DNA from: Mytilus galloprovincialis
Taxonomy: Eukaryota > Mollusca > Bivalvia > Mytilida > Mytilidae
NCBI RefSeq assembly: GCF_965363235.1
Contig: NC_134841.1
Coordinates: 38,841,440-38,905,439 of the forward strand
DNA length: 64,000 nt
Reading direction: 5' to 3'
Positions 44,930 to 58,500 of the stretch are shown here, in pieces (position 1 is the first letter of the stretch; each line of letters opens with the position of its first letter). Made by a program: the position numbers and the translations under genes. Below the pieces are notes generated by a model. That model made no database searches. It had not been told where the DNA came from and saw nothing but the letters and a program-made list of their open reading frames with translations.

Positions 44930-45985
44930 TTAGCTTCCATTTCCACAGCAAATGTCGGTAACAGAGCTAAATCTATACATGCGCGTCCAAGAATCTTTTT
45001 TAGACAATTTTAAGTTAGTCCAACCAGTCTTTCCCAAAATCCGCCGTACAATGGGGCACGTTTTGAAATGAATTTCCATGTGGTTCCAACTTTGCTTAAT
45101 TTGTCATGTAAAGATTTAGAGTCCGTTAACTTACGAATTTCCTCCGCGGTGGCAACAAATGTTGTAGCATTGCCTGATATCATAAATCTGGGTATCGATT
45201 TCCTGCCTTTGAATATACGATTTTTCTGTCATATCTGGAACTATTTCAAGATGAATAGCTCGAGTATTGGCATATGTAAACAAACATATGTACACTTTAC
45301 GAAGTAGTCCATTGTCTCCTTTGATGTTAAGCGCACCCCTGAAATCGACGCCTGATATAGTAAATGGTTCTTCGGACGATAATCTATCTTTTGGTAGAGG
45401 TGGAGGATCTGGTGCTTTAAAGGCAACTCCTGTTACTTTACGACAACTTGAGCATTTTCGAATTACGCATCCAACTTCTTGCCGTGCGGAAAGTATCCAA
45501 TATTTCTGCCTCAAATAAGTTACGGTACCTCCTATGCCGGAATGTAAATTTTCAATGTGAATATTATTTATAAGTAATTTTGTTAGTCTATGCTTTGTTG
45601 GTATTAAATACGGGAATTTTGCATTCTCTGGAAGTGGTGCATTATTAATGCGTCCACCACATCGGAATAATCCGTCTTTGTCCAGATACAAACGTAATTG
45701 ACGTATCAAACTATGCCTTGACTTTGAAAAGCTTTCAAAAACATCACTGTATCTTTGGTGTTGCACAGCTTCAATTAACTTCATTGTTGCATTATGACGT
45801 TTCTGAGTTTCTTGATTTTTATTGTCCCTACTAGTTGTGGTCATCACTTTATTGTCGATTTGAAATTCATTCGGCCATTGTTGCTCGTCTGTTAACCAGT
45901 CCGGACCATGCATCCATGATTTGCTGTTTTTCAATTGTTCATACGATAAGCCACGTGATAATAAATCAGCAGTTCTGTAGGGCAA
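44930..45985 (-). pseudogene. BEL integrase remnant
   Basis: From 45985 downward: TADLLSRGLSYEQL and SWMHGPDWL. The HHCC zinc-binding part follows, with HSGIGGTVTYLRQKYWI and CVIRKCSSC, then the core start SGVDFRGAL with its first catalytic Asp. After a frameshift near 45150 the core continues with SKRAPLYGGFWERLVG and LNNRPLT. The integrase is broken. Confidence 0.8.
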
Positions 45986-46338
45986 TATTTCCAGCTATGT
46001 TTACATGTGAGCTCTTTGATTTCGATAACCCTGTTTGCTATGAAGGTTTTAAGTTGCTTCCTTGAAGATATCCAGTGTAAAATAATTTGACTGTCGCTCC
46101 ATAGTACACACTTTTTACCGTTCCGTAAACTTGACATTATATGTGACGTTAACCGTTCTCCGACTAATGCTGCCATAAGCTCAAGTTGTGGTATAGTCAA
46201 CTTTTTCAAAGGTGCCACTCGATTTGTAGCCATGACAAAGTTAAATTCTTCCCCTTTGACTACGTACACACAAGCGCCGTACGCTACTGCGCTTGCATCG
46301 CTAAATACATGTAAGGTAGGTTTATCGGTAGTGTTCAT
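45931..46338 (-). pseudogene. BEL RNase H remnant
   Basis: Contains LHVFSDASAVAYGACVYVV, LELMAALVGERL and CVLWSDSQIILHWI. This gives the D...E...D catalytic acidic residues of Pao-type RNase H in order, so this domain is better preserved than RT. The frame shifts at the end into the integrase part. Confidence 0.78.
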
Positions 46339-46573
46339 ATTTACAAAATAACGTCTCGAAAATTCAATCTCTGAGCGGTTTTTTTCAAGTCTTGATCGAT
46401 AGAATGCTACTGTGGTCTAATTTCATCAGGTATTTGTTCGTCCCACCCTAGTTTCTGTGTCCATAAATCTTGCAATAGTATCTTGCTACGCACTGTAGCT
46501 GGGCTTAGAATTCCAAGTGGGTCGTAGATTTTTGACGATCTTCTTAGTATTTTTCGGTTCGTGATTTGCTAAT

Positions 46574-47815
46574 CTATATAGCTAGTAGCATAGATAATGG
46601 TTGGAATCCAAAACTAACACGGTCATCTTTGGTGTTCCATCGTAATCCTAAAACTTTAACATTCAATATAAAAGGTGAACACGTTGCGCCGTATAGGATA
46701 GCTTTAACGCAGTAAATAATTAATTCTGATGTAGGGTCTGTTGAGTCCTTTAGCCAGACAAATCTCGTCATAATTCTGTCTGTCTCGTTTAACGTGATTT
46801 GAAGAAACGACTTCTCTATATTGGTGACAACAGCATATCTATTTTCTCTAAATCGCATGAAAAGTGTTGATATGTCATTTAAGATCGGGAGTTCTTTGGG
46901 CAAACAATCATTCAGACTAGGCGTGTCTTGTGATCGACGACAGTTACAGTCATAAACAATACGGATAAGTGTCGTGGCTGAATCTTTCTTGACTGAATGG
47001 TGAGGGATATACTGCGCATATTCTGTGCTTGTTGTTGGGTTGTCTATGCGTTCAATAAAACCTCTCCTTTCCTAGTCGTTTCTAATCTCACCATTTTTTC
47101 TAAGTAAAAACGGATCGTTGCTGAGTCTTCGTTCTACATTTTCTGTTCTTCGTCTAGCTATGTCGATGTTGGACGGAAGTGGCTTATGGCACTTTCCATG
47201 GAAGTTTTGCTGTGTATTTACAAGTGTTGGCATCGAACGATATATTTGTAGATATGAAGTTTTCCAAATATTCTGCATTTGATTTCTCCTTATTCTGAGG
47301 CGTTATTTCTAATGACTCGATTTTCCAGAAGTTTTCTAAATCATATTTCTCTTCTTTGTGTCCAATTAAAATGTTCATCATTGAAATAGTTCATTTTGTT
47401 GATTTCTGTGTCGGGCCGGATAGCAAATACCCTATTATTGACTTAACTGCAGTTGGACCGTTGCCTCGTATTATCTTATCTTCAATGAAATCCCAATAAT
47501 GGTCAGCGCCTATCAATAAATTTACGGAGCGCAAGTATGGTTAGTTAGTTGTCTAGGTAGTATGTATCCGTATTGGTGAAGCTATTTCAAGAACAATAAG
47601 TATATTCAGCTGTATGAAGCTTCCGTCTTCCGTGAGTACAAATATGTTAGCGGTTTTCAAATGGCATACTGATTCGTTACCTCCTCCAAATCCAGGAATG
47701 GATATGGCCTCTGTTCCTTTTGGGTAACTAGTTGCTCCGCAAGATTATCTGTCATAAACGAGCGCTGAGCCCCTTCATCGAACAGTATGTTTGCGGCCAT
47801 ACTGACTTCGAGTGT
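46574..47815 (-). pseudogene. BEL protease and reverse transcriptase remnant
   Basis: Protease-like FDEGAQRSFMTDNLAEQL occurs near 47710-47785. The RT part has VVTNIEKSFLQITLNE, DRIMTRFVWLKD and GATCSPFIL. After that the frame jumps directly to a later motif (VLGLRWNTKDD). The RT block with the catalytic Tyr-x-Asp-Asp motif is therefore missing by deletion. Several frameshifts separate the protease part from the RT part. Confidence 0.75.
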
Positions 47816-47822
47816 ACCATAG

Positions 47823-48720
47823 CTATCGCGGTCTTGAGAAATACTTGTGAATATGTTGTACAGTACATGCTGATGCGGTTTTGACTATATCTTGCTGATC
47901 TGATGAAGCGGGTGTATTATAATTATTGTTATAATTCGGAATACTGTTGCTAGAAAACGAAGACTGACTCTTATTTAAACAAATACTGGTATAATGTTTT
48001 CGTCCACATTGTTTACAAGTTCCTTTAGACTTACAATCTGTAACTCGGTGGTTGTCAAGACAATTAAAACAAGCTTTCTTTTGTTTAAGGATTTCTAGAC
48101 GGGCTTTTCGGTCAAATATTTCCATACATGTATTAGGGCTATGAGATAAAATAAAATAAATACATGGTTTGCGCGTGTGAACGGCTACCTCACTTCTCTG
48201 TGGCTTTTTGTTATTGTTATTGTTGTAGTCAAAGCCCCGTTTTGAAGTAGCGATTTTAAATAGTTGAATTTCTGGGAGTCTGCTAATGAGGGATTACTAT
48301 GAATTGCTGTGTCGTAAGATTCCCAGAATGCTTGCCGATTAAGAATGTTGCCGTCGAATTAAGAAAGTTCTAACTTTGGTAATTTGTGAAATTGGTTGTT
48401 GCTGTTTGACATATGAGGAGCGTACATGAGTTGCGAATTAAACGATGCTGTTTGGTTTCTATTGACATTAAAACTCTGAGCTAAAGGGTTAAGTGAACTA
48501 TCTGTTACTGGTAGTGAATAGCTAGTAAGGGCGGTTGGTTCTAGAAATTTACGCATTTTGCGTATTTTTTTCTCTAAAGTTGTAGAATACTCATCTGAAT
48601 CAGAAATCTCCGCTTCAAGTTCCTCTTCCGATAATTCACTAATAATCTGAGTGTTCAAGTCTAACAAATATCTTTGCTTATCAATGATCAAATCCAAAAT
48701 GGTTGAAGGTTCGTCTCTGT
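47823..48720 (-). pseudogene. BEL gag remnant
   Basis: The upstream part (48359-48720) reads as a polar gag segment with DLNTQIISELSEEELEAEI. The downstream part (47823-48125) has a zinc-knuckle region CFNCLDNHRVTDCKSKGTC followed by CKQCGRKHYTSIC, the paired CCHC/CX2C knuckles of BEL gag. The two parts are in different frames with a stop-containing stretch between them. Confidence 0.75.
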
Positions 48721-48764
48721 CGAATTCTTCGTTAGATTTCACATCGTCAAATCTCCGCAAAATA

Positions 48765-48955
48765 GTTATCAAAGATACCAGGATTATCATTTAGTACGTA
48801 AGACGCGCGTTTCGTCTTCATAAGACTCATCAGTGACGCTCATATCAAAATATTTGAGGATCCAAAATTCCAAAAAGTTGTGCCAAGTGTTGACTACTGG
48901 GCTGGTGGTACCCTCGGGGACGAAACGTCCACCAGCAGTGGCATCGACCCAGTGT
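48765..48955 (-). repeat. GACGAAACGCGCGTC family copy inside the BEL relic
   Basis: ACCAGGATTATCATTTAGTA, GACGCGCGTTTCGTCTTC, CTCATCAGTGACGCTC and GACGAAACGTCCACCAGCAG. It replaced or split the start of gag. Confidence 0.65.
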
Positions 48956-49033
48956 CCCTGAATAAGGGGAGCATTGTGAGAGCGCTCTTGTGTCCCGAAC
49001 GTGTTCCTTGTAACTTTGTTGACATTTTCCAGC

Positions 49034-49046
49034 AGTCACGGCACCA
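49034..49046 (-). other. Primer binding site, tRNA-His type
   Basis: The plus strand reads AGTCACGGCACCA, identical to the 3' end of animal tRNA-His including its CCA. It lies six bases inside the 5' LTR, where the minus-strand DNA primer would anneal. This supports the element orientation. Confidence 0.7.
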
Positions 49047-49052
49047 TAATAT

Positions 49053-49203
49053 TGTGAAGGAAACAAAAGTTGTAAGCTGTATATTTGTATTGCATTAGCC
49101 ACATTCAGATATAAAGTAACAACAACAACAGAATGACGTTACAATGAAAGTTCCTTACCGACGTCAGGAGGACGTCACGCTAAAGTTCGAGGGTTTCTCG
49201 ACA
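49053..49203 (-). repeat. BEL relic 5' LTR
   Basis: The partner LTR, TGTGAAGGAAAC...TTTCTCGACA, in the same orientation as the 44066 copy. It has an additional GGAGGACGTCACGC stretch missing from the other LTR. Confidence 0.8.
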
Positions 49204-51780
49204 ACCTTATCTGTATAGAACTCGTTCCTCCACAGAATTTGAATAATTCAGTGAAAGAATATCATCTGCACAGCGGTAACTGGAGTAAGGGAATAATCTA
49301 GCTCTTTTTCAGTCTGCTTATGATGCTCAGCCTTATATGAATAAATTAAAAGCCCAGGTCAACACATATCCAGAAATATCACTCTTGTTTTAAGGATACT
49401 TATGAAAGTTAGATATCCAATGCAGTGAAAGTACATCCAGTTCTTCTTCTTAGCTTGACATTACACAGAAATATGGAAAAGACATATGGTAATCCAACAT
49501 TTCCTCCTTGGTAAGTTTTGTGGCTGTATTGAATCACCTGCAGCGCTTTCTTCCAATATAGAATAAGAACCCCCCCCCCTTTACAATGTTAGTTTGGTTG
49601 AAATGACTACCTAATGAATTTGTTTCCAGAAAATTTGGATAGTTTGGTAGGGGAACGAAAACACTTGGTTCGTAATGTTAAGGGTGCAAATTAAAACAGA
49701 ATGTTTTTGTTAATATTTTATTGAATTATGGGGATCATTACCAAATTAAATAGGAATGCTACGCGTACATTTAAACACTACAGTAATTTACTTAGACATG
49801 GCTGTTTGATTTTTAATGTGTACGGCTTGATATTTTGATTTGAATGTGCACTGATTGTACAAATTGATATTAGAATCATAATGTTTTGTAAGTTCTTATT
49901 GTCTTTAAACATGTTTTTAGTAAGTACTTTATATCTTTTGTAGTATATTTTGTTACAATTTTCTGTATTCATCTGATGAATAAGGCCTTTTATTTCTTAC
50001 TTTTATAGTTTGTTCTTATATTGTTTTGTTAAACAGTGTCCATGAATAACGGGAGGGTTGTGTACATTATATGTTTACAACATATCAATTTAGTGTAACT
50101 TTCTTTACTACACTTATTTAACAAAATAATGAAAAGAGTTTTCTGATTAACACAACGACCTTGCCTACGTTTTACTTAAATGTGGAATTCCACAAATTAT
50201 CATGAAATCATTTACATTAAAATATCGAGTATTACAAGAAACTGTTTTATAACATCTAATTCGGGATTCTGACAATGTACACTATAAACTGGACACAATT
50301 ATGCACTTAAAAATATTGACACGATTAAGGGTTTGAGAAAAATTATAAATCAGAGTCCAGTGCCATTCCGAAACATTTGAGCAAACAATGACATAGACAA
50401 TAAACACTTAGAAGGACCCTTTTTAAAAACAAAGCTCTGACAATGAAATATGATATATACGTTGATATGAGATAAAGAAACACAATTCAAAGAATGCATT
50501 TTTTTTTTTAATTTAATTGATGAAAAAATTTAATCAATATCAGTTTAAATATAACAATGAATATTAAGAAAAAAAAAAGAGTGAAAACAAAATATTCATA
50601 ATATAAACATGGACGGAATGTATTCCGAGATTAAATATTATCTCACTAAACAAGCATGTTGTCGAAAATGACATAAATGTGTATTAACATGACGGAACAT
50701 TATTACAATATCAGTTTAAAAAAAAAACAATAAATGATAACAAAAACAAATAAACATGTTTAACAATCTAAAATCTGGACGGTATATAGTCAGAGATATA
50801 ATATTCTCACACTTAACGTTTAAAAAGCATGATGTCGAAAATGACAAAATCAACTGTCACAAAAAAAATCAATCGATGGTCAACAAAAATGATATGCCAC
50901 AATTATATTACAAATGTTTACTACAATGTTGCGACAATGCCAAATGATATAATAAATATGTGTACAGATGTTGCAGCTGGAAAACTTTCTGTTGTAATCA
51001 AAATATGGTCATGGTATGATCACAGTCAATCTTATATCAGGTTCGTTATTGAATAAAGAGTATGTATTTTATATGTAAACAATTACATTGCTATTATTGT
51101 ACAACATTTATTGCTGCAGCTTAAAAAACGTAAATAAATGCAAGAAAAATGTCATTTTTAGTAGTCCGTAGGAACTGTACAAGGACCACAAAATTTTTTT
51201 TTAAGCCTCGTATTTTTTTTTTACATACAACTTATTTATTTACATATGTATCTAAATGCATTAAATTAACAAATATATGAATATGACACAAAAGATTTAA
51301 TAAAATAAAAAGAGCAATGTTATTTACAATGAATGTAAACGGGATATAATACAGATCATATACATTGTGGCACTCTGATAATTTTAATTGTTGCTATGTT
51401 GGTGTTTTACTCACTTTCAATGACAGCGACTATATCGATTTAGAACAAATCAATTAATATCAATAATAATACCTTTCATTTCGGTTAAAAATCTGAATAA
51501 AACTCGGTGTTAACAATTAAGTGTTTATTGAAGAAAAAAATTGTGTGCGAGATTTTATAGACATGGTATTTGGAAAAGAGTCGTATAGATAATTTAACCA
51601 ATTACCAATCTGTTTTAATTTTTCTTTTTGTCTTAATATAACCACAAGACACTTTTCAGCAAAAAACTAATCAAACTAAGTGGAGGGATAAACAAGTTAA
51701 GTTATGTTTCTTGTTATGGTAAACATCATAAACAGAAAACAATATTGATTGACAAATCTGAGAGACGTAATAATATGTAA
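49204..51780. other. Intergenic, nothing recognised
   Basis: Very AT-rich, with a short poly-C tract near 49570. A 3' UTR of gene B may reach into its right end, but no clear AATAAA was fixed. Confidence 0.4.
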
Positions 51781-51784
51781 GCTC

Positions 51785-51980
51785 TATAAAAAAAATTGAT
51801 GCAGTATTAATGACAATGAGACAACTCTTCACAAGAACCAAATGACTTACGAGTTAACAAATGTATCAACAATGAGCGAAGTTCATACCGCATAGTCAGC
51901 TATACAAGGCTCAAAATACAAATGTAAAACAATTCATTCGAGAAAACTAGCGGCCTGGTTTATATACAAAAGAAGGTACG
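51785..51980 (+). repeat. GAAGATGTGGTATGAGTGCC family copy
   Basis: ATGACAATGAGACAACTCTT, TACCGCATAGTCAGCTATAC and AAACAATTCATTCGAGAAAA. A full-length, worn copy. Confidence 0.65.
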
Positions 51981-52304
51981 GAAAACAAATATGTAACACA
52001 GCAAAAAACGACAACCACTGAACCACAGGTTCCAGATATTGAACGAGTATACACAGAATGTGGCGAAGTTAAACATGTTTGCGGGCGCCCAAACTCCTCT
52101 TACCATGGGTAGTATGTTCTAGTCTATAGTTATTGATTGCTTTTCACAAATTATTTTAAACATAAAACATGCATACCACTGTTCATTTCTGGAAAGACTC
52201 TAGAATATTTGTTTTACAGATAATTAAAAAATGGTATGTATGTGTGCTTTTCTTATGTATGACTCATCTCCATTTACAAAGATAAGTTTTAAATAGCCAA
52301 CCAG

Positions 52305-52527
52305 TCAAATGTTATCCGTGTTTTTCACGGCAAATATGTCGGTAGCTGTAAGTTTCTTGTCTGGATTAAAATTTCCGATGCTAGTAACCGATGGTTCCCT
52401 GCTACGGTACGGAGGTGGACTATCAATGTGAGTCTTAGACTGGATATTTACAGATGAAGTTTTACGTTTATATAGAGGTGGACTGATTCCAGTTTTGTTG
52501 GTTTTTCCTGGTTGTGGTACATTATTG
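52305..52527 (-). CDS. Gene B exon 9: cytoplasmic tail with PPxY motifs, stop
   Basis: Encodes residues 363-436. The tail has GISPPLYKRK and DSPPPYRSRE, two PPxY (WW-domain) motifs 17 residues apart. It is Ser/Lys rich and ends TATDIFAVKNTDNI, like the ELFAVGNN end of gene A. The stop codon is at 52305-52307. Confidence 0.88.
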
Positions 52528-55500
52528 CTGAAAAACAACATTACACTAAATTATTGGGTTGCCTATTTATTTTTTAAAAGAATTAAGAAAAAAGTGATTG
52601 AAGGATAGCTTCAATTAACCTAAAGATTAAAGGGATAAAATTGAGCATACCAATTTACATGAAAAAAAGATATCAATCAAATTTCTTAATGGCATATATA
52701 TTCAGTGTACAAGCTGTTTGCGTAAATTTTAAAACATAATGTCGCTTTTGTTTGCACATTGTACTTGCAAACTTTAACCAATCATAAAATAATGCAAACA
52801 AATTTGTTAACCCGAGTGTTGTATGCCAACCCGACAATGGCTATAAAAATAACACTAAATATATATGTATAGTGTATATATATATAAAACAAGTCAAAAA
52901 GGAACAACATCACAATAAAATAACTATAAAATGAACAAATATTAGATATTTCGGATAACAGATATCTTTCTTTGGTATATATATAGATAATTTAGCTGAT
53001 CTGTAACAATAACATCTTCATGCCTTATATATCATGTACTGTAGTACGCCGCTAGATTAAAACTGACGAGGAAAGGTAACACACGGCCAGCGAAAAATCT
53101 TTTTTTGAGAGCCCAGGTGGTCGTGTGGTCTAGCGGGACGGCTGCAGGGCAGGCGATTTGGTGTCACGATTTCAGGGTTCGAATCCCGGCGAGGGAAAAA
53201 CCAAAAATTTGCGAAAGCAAATTTATAGATCTAACATTGTTGGGTTGATGTTTAGACGAGTTGTATATACATTATGTACACAGCCATGTATCACCATCAT
53301 TGATGGCGATCCGATGGATACATCTATTGTAGAGTTGTCATTGACTCAGACGTATATATATATAATTCACAGTATCGTTAAAGTGGTTTTGTGTGCATTT
53401 TCAAAATTTGATACTAAATATAGGCATGTATTATTTTTTGATGTTCAAATCTCGAAGATCGAATTTAATGACAAATCAAAGATTCACACAAAAACTCAAA
53501 GTAGACTACTCTAGAAACAAATTTGGACAAGCATCTGTAATAGATTTGAAGAGCTTCTAAAAGTCTGTACAATAAATTATTACATTATTCCCATGTATAC
53601 TGTCAATTTTCAGATTGATCCACTGTGGTGAACTCAATACTGTTCGAACAATTCATTTGCAGTCTACAAAGATCAGTCTATTTAATATAATGCAGTAGTT
53701 GTCATTTACCTGCATACACAAACCTAATTTTAGATTTCTTGAAAAGGTAGTAAATAATACTAAAAAAGAGGGACGAAAGATACCAAAGGGACAGTCAAAC
53801 TCATAAATCTAAAACAAACTGACAACGCCATGGCTAAAAATGAAAAAAAGACAAACAGAAAAACAATAGTACACATGACACAACATAGAAAACTAAAGAA
53901 TAAACAACACGAACCCCACCAAAAACTAGGGGTGATCTCAGGTGTTCCGGAAGGGTAAGCAGATCCTGCTCCACATGTGGCACCCGTCGTGTTGCTTATG
54001 TGATTACAAATCCGGTAAATAGTCTAATTCGGTAGGTCACATTCATCAAATTTGTGCTAATCAGATAATGTGTTTTAAAAATAATGTTTGTAAATGTTAA
54101 CTAACGGCTTAGACGACGTTGAGCTCAACTTAATGAAAATAGTTTACTTGACCCTAAACGTACTGTGAGTGTGCAAATTTCTTTGATAGGACACAACTTA
54201 CCTATTTGTGATTTTCCGCCGACTTTTACGACAATATACTGCAAGTAACACGGACAACACTACAACGACTATGATGAATATGACACCCACAACGACAAGT
54301 ATTTTAACATATTCTTTAGTTTCCTTTTCCAAAGTATATTCCGTATTCGCTGTAAATATATAAAAGAGTTACAATTAAGTTAAACATATTAAGTATATTA
54401 TAATCAAGCTGAACATTTCACATAAATTCATTTTGATTATTAAACATATACATTAAAAAAAAATATAGCAAGACATACGATCCCATTAATATAGCACAAA
54501 ATCATAAGAAAAAATAATTGTCCTATTGAATACGTCTTTTCGTCATAATAAGCCTTTTCCCTCTTCTATTAACATTAAAATGCAGCATAAATCGAAAAAT
54601 GTTGTCTGCTCAGGTGAAGATAACAAAGATAAAGTTTTGTTTATGTAACCAATGAGAAACGTCAAATTACTGTTTCAGTTTTACAAACATGTTAATATAC
54701 ATATGTTTAAATAAATGAAAAAAAAACCGGTCAATTAAGACAACTACAATGTATACAATGATCGAACCTTAGGATTATTAATATGTACATTTAAATTACC
54801 GCAAGGTCTTTTACAGTTGGTAAAAATCATTTCGTGTAGTATATTACATCTAGTATTCTTAAACAAATAGGTAATAATACTTCATAGACGTATGTAAATC
54901 ATATAAAGTTAAGATCGGAATAAGGTTTCTTGAATTCTTTTTTCTTTTGGTGTGTTGAAAAATTTGTTACTAACATGACGGAAGATACCAAAGTGATATT
55001 CAAATTCGTTAGTCGATAACAAATTGACATTGACATGTTAAAAAAGGGAAAGCCAGTCTATGGGCCACCGTATTAAAAATAAATAAATAAAGTAAGCAAC
55101 CCAAACCATGCAAGAAAAAGATGATAATCAGGTAGTATTCTTTGATCCTGCTCCACTCGTGACACCTGTCATGTTAATTTTTTTTATCTTACATAAGGCT
55201 TACCATTTGGGGAAGGGGTATCATCTTCTTTTACTGCACATACATCTAAAGTACCTATTGTGAGAATAAGATATTGACTATGAAAGAAATATACAAGCGT
55301 TGTTTGGTTTGAATTGTATAACTGAAAATACTGTTCTAGTTAACTCAGATAAGATTGATATGATTCATTTTCCATATTCAAAATGTTGCATGATATCTAT
55401 TATTCGAAACATTTACAGATACCTCTATTCAATGTAACATGGTTTTTTTTAAATATTGGTGTTGTTTGGTACACTTGTAAGGTGTATATCACAATTTATT

Positions 55501-58500
55501 CATTGTGTACAGGTATCGTTACTTGTAAGGACCCAGTGCCCTCGCACGATAGATATTTGACTAATATTTGGACCTTATATTTATGTAAATATGTGTATAT
55601 ATAAGTTCTAGATCTAGATCTAGGTTAACAAATCATTTCTTCCCTTATATTAATTTTATTGTTGCAATGGTTTACCTCAATTTTTAACGTATACGTAGTT
55701 AATATTTCAAGTTAAAAAATGAACATGTTCAATCAAAAAAAAGTTTTACATTATATTTTTTAGGCAGTTGCAATGAAACGTATTTCACGGAAGAGAAATT
55801 AACCTATACAATTCTAAAGAATCAATTTGAATGTTTTTACAGATTGACATTTTTATGGTTAATTCTTTCAATAAACCAAGTGAGTTAAAAAGCTTACCAA
55901 AGCAGTATCCGGAAGATGCTATTTTGCTATTCAGTAAATTATATACAAAAAAGTCTCCAGTGCATAGCTTTATGTCTACATTCCACGAATATAAGCATGT
56001 CTGTGTAAAGCTCTGCAGGCACACTGTTTGTTGTACCTGTTGTCCCGGGGTTGTTGGTAACTGTCCTACAAGATATTTTATTTCTTATATCTTATATGAG
56101 AAATAGTTAATATAATTGTATGCATCTTGAGGTTATCAGGCCTATTAATTGATTGTTTTTTCATCAGAAAGTTCGCCGGACTAAAATTAATATCTTAATG
56201 TTCTCAATTTTATGTAACAAATGACCCATGAGATGCTTATCAGTAAAGGTGAAATATCATTTTTTTTCATTCCATTTCTTTTATTATGAATTTCATTTAA
56301 TTGTATTTTGGCTTACAGATTGAAACCATTGTGACTATTCGATTGATACCAATGATAGTTTTATTACATTATATAACAAAAGTATTGCTATTGCGTGTCG
56401 TTGTCAATATAGTTGAATTTGATGCGACTGTCATACAAGTGAGAGGGTTAGCTCGCTATAAAACCAGATTCAATCCACCATGCTCTAAATGAGAAAAAGC
56501 CTGTATCAAGTAAGGAATATGACAGTTGTTATCCATTCGTTTGATATGTATGAGCTTTTGATTTTGCCATTTGATTAGGACTTTCCGATTTTAATATTCC
56601 TCGGTTCTTATAGATAAACACACAATGAAAAATCGTTGCTGTGTAGTTTAAATATTAAAAAGAATCAAAATATTACCATTTAACCAAATTGGATACCATG
56701 TACCACAGTGAAATGGCTCTGGTGCTGATGTGGGCATTTTCTCACATGAACTTCTCTCTACTCGATACCACCCACTAGTGAGAAAGTCATCACTGATTGC
56801 CGTGTATTCTCCTAGGACCAATGTTCGTGTAGCCGCTCGTCTGTCCTGATAGTCTATCAGGCTATATTGGTCACATGGATCAAAACCTTAATAATATGTA
56901 TTTGAAATAAGTATAATTTATGAAACAGATATACCGTAAATGTTGACACCATTAATTTGTTAAATTCGAATATGTCATAATGATAAAAAAAAAACCAGAA
57001 CGTATTTTCTGAACAAAAAAGTAAAATAATTCAAATAGGTTTAAAAATGATAAATACAATGATTATTTCTTTAAATGTATCGATGTACAAATAATGTAAT
57101 ATACTTAAGATATAAACAAGAAGATGTGGTATGAGTGCCACTGAGACTAGTCTCCATCCAAGTCAAAATGAATAAAAAGTTAAGATGCATGTTATTCTAT
57201 CTTACAGCCAGTTTTATTGAATTTTACAAATCGTTAATAGATTCATGATTTAGTAAATCAAGCTCCCAAAGCAAGGTTTTGAGCGTGTTAAATACATTGA
57301 TATGGAAATATTAAAAAGAAGGTTCCTGGCAGTTAATGTCTGTATGTTTTTGTTATAAAAGGCTACTTATTTATTTAGAAAAGCATTTTCGATAAATAAA
57401 TGACTACGGAAAGTTTAAGATGTAACATATCTATAATGAAGTAAATACAAATTAGCATATTGTAACAAATCAAAATGAACATATCAACGAAAAAACACCA
57501 CAATAAAACATTTCAACAGCTTGATCGGCATACACTATATGTAAGTAAATTCTGTATATTTTTCTTCAGTTATATACAAACTTAAGTATTCTATCATAAA
57601 AAAATATGTTAATCCTACATTCGATGTATTATGTCACTAGTTTGACATTTTAGATCATTATGACTTTGATACGTACAAAAAACATCAAATTGTTTTAAAG
57701 TAAGGTTAAAAAAAACGAAATTCATTATTAGAATAAGGAATATAAATAAGATAATATACCGTTTATTGGATCGTCAGTATTTGTAGCTATTGATGTACTT
57801 GGTGTTTCAATTGTTGCTGTCACGGCTTCAGTACCTAAAAATAACATTGGAAAGATAATAGAGTAAGTAAACAAAATTGAAATACTTTTTTTTAACCCCG
57901 ACCTCCCAACACAGTGCTAGTATGCGTATTTTAACAAATACACTTGTTTATCCCAACTTCGACGAACATAATAGATAGATATCTCTGACTAGTCTACTCT
58001 TAAAAGGAGGGTACTTACCTAACCTCCAAAGATACTACCGTTGACTACACATTTAATGTAATCGACTGTAAACTCATAACCAATTGTCCCAAAGTATAAA
58101 AGAGAAGAACCGTTTGATTTATAATGATACAACTATCTAACAAACAAAAAGGCATAGGCAAATACAAGCCAATGTGTGACCTTCATCAATAAGCAAAACC
58201 CATACAGTTCGTGAACGCTAATAAACGATTTGATAATTTCTGAATATCCTCACACATTGTGATTGTAATTGTGGTTGTGGTATACCAGAACATAACAGAA
58301 AAAACCTGTTTAAAACCAGCTGGAAAGAGGCTTAACTCATTCTATTCGTTTTATCTTAATAAATGTTTTTAACTAAACAATGACAACAGACACAAACTAT
58401 TAATTACTCACAGGGCTAGTTAAAACCACAATGTCACGTGTATAGAGAATTACTTTCAAGACTGAAATTTCTGAAAGTATCCCAAACAGATTATAATAAA

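Larger units (their letters stand above)
44066..49203 (-). mobile_element. Decayed BEL/Pao LTR retrotransposon
   Basis: An LTR-flanked relic of 5.1 kb read on the minus strand. In order it carries a tRNA-His-like primer site, gag with a zinc knuckle, an aspartyl protease region, RT, RNase H, integrase and a DUF5641-type C-terminal domain. The gag / DUF1758-type protease / RT / RNase H / integrase order is BEL/Pao. Frameshifts, stops, a missing RT segment and a dispersed repeat inserted near the gag start show that it is inactive. Flanks read ACCTTTAT at 44058-44065 and ACCTTAT at 49204-49210, possibly a worn target duplication, though not in exact register. Confidence 0.88.

Noticed and set aside
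45131..45985. 284-codon minus-strand frame as a host gene
   Set aside because: It is the integrase part of the BEL/Pao relic, flanked by its other domains and LTRs.
53111..53196. Possible functional tRNA gene
   Set aside because: A and B boxes are present, but the stem arms do not form a convincing cloverleaf and the SINE tail follows; it is a SINE head.
55831..56106. 91-codon plus-strand open frame
   Set aside because: Antisense to gene B exon 6, whose D8C frame and splice sites are clear.
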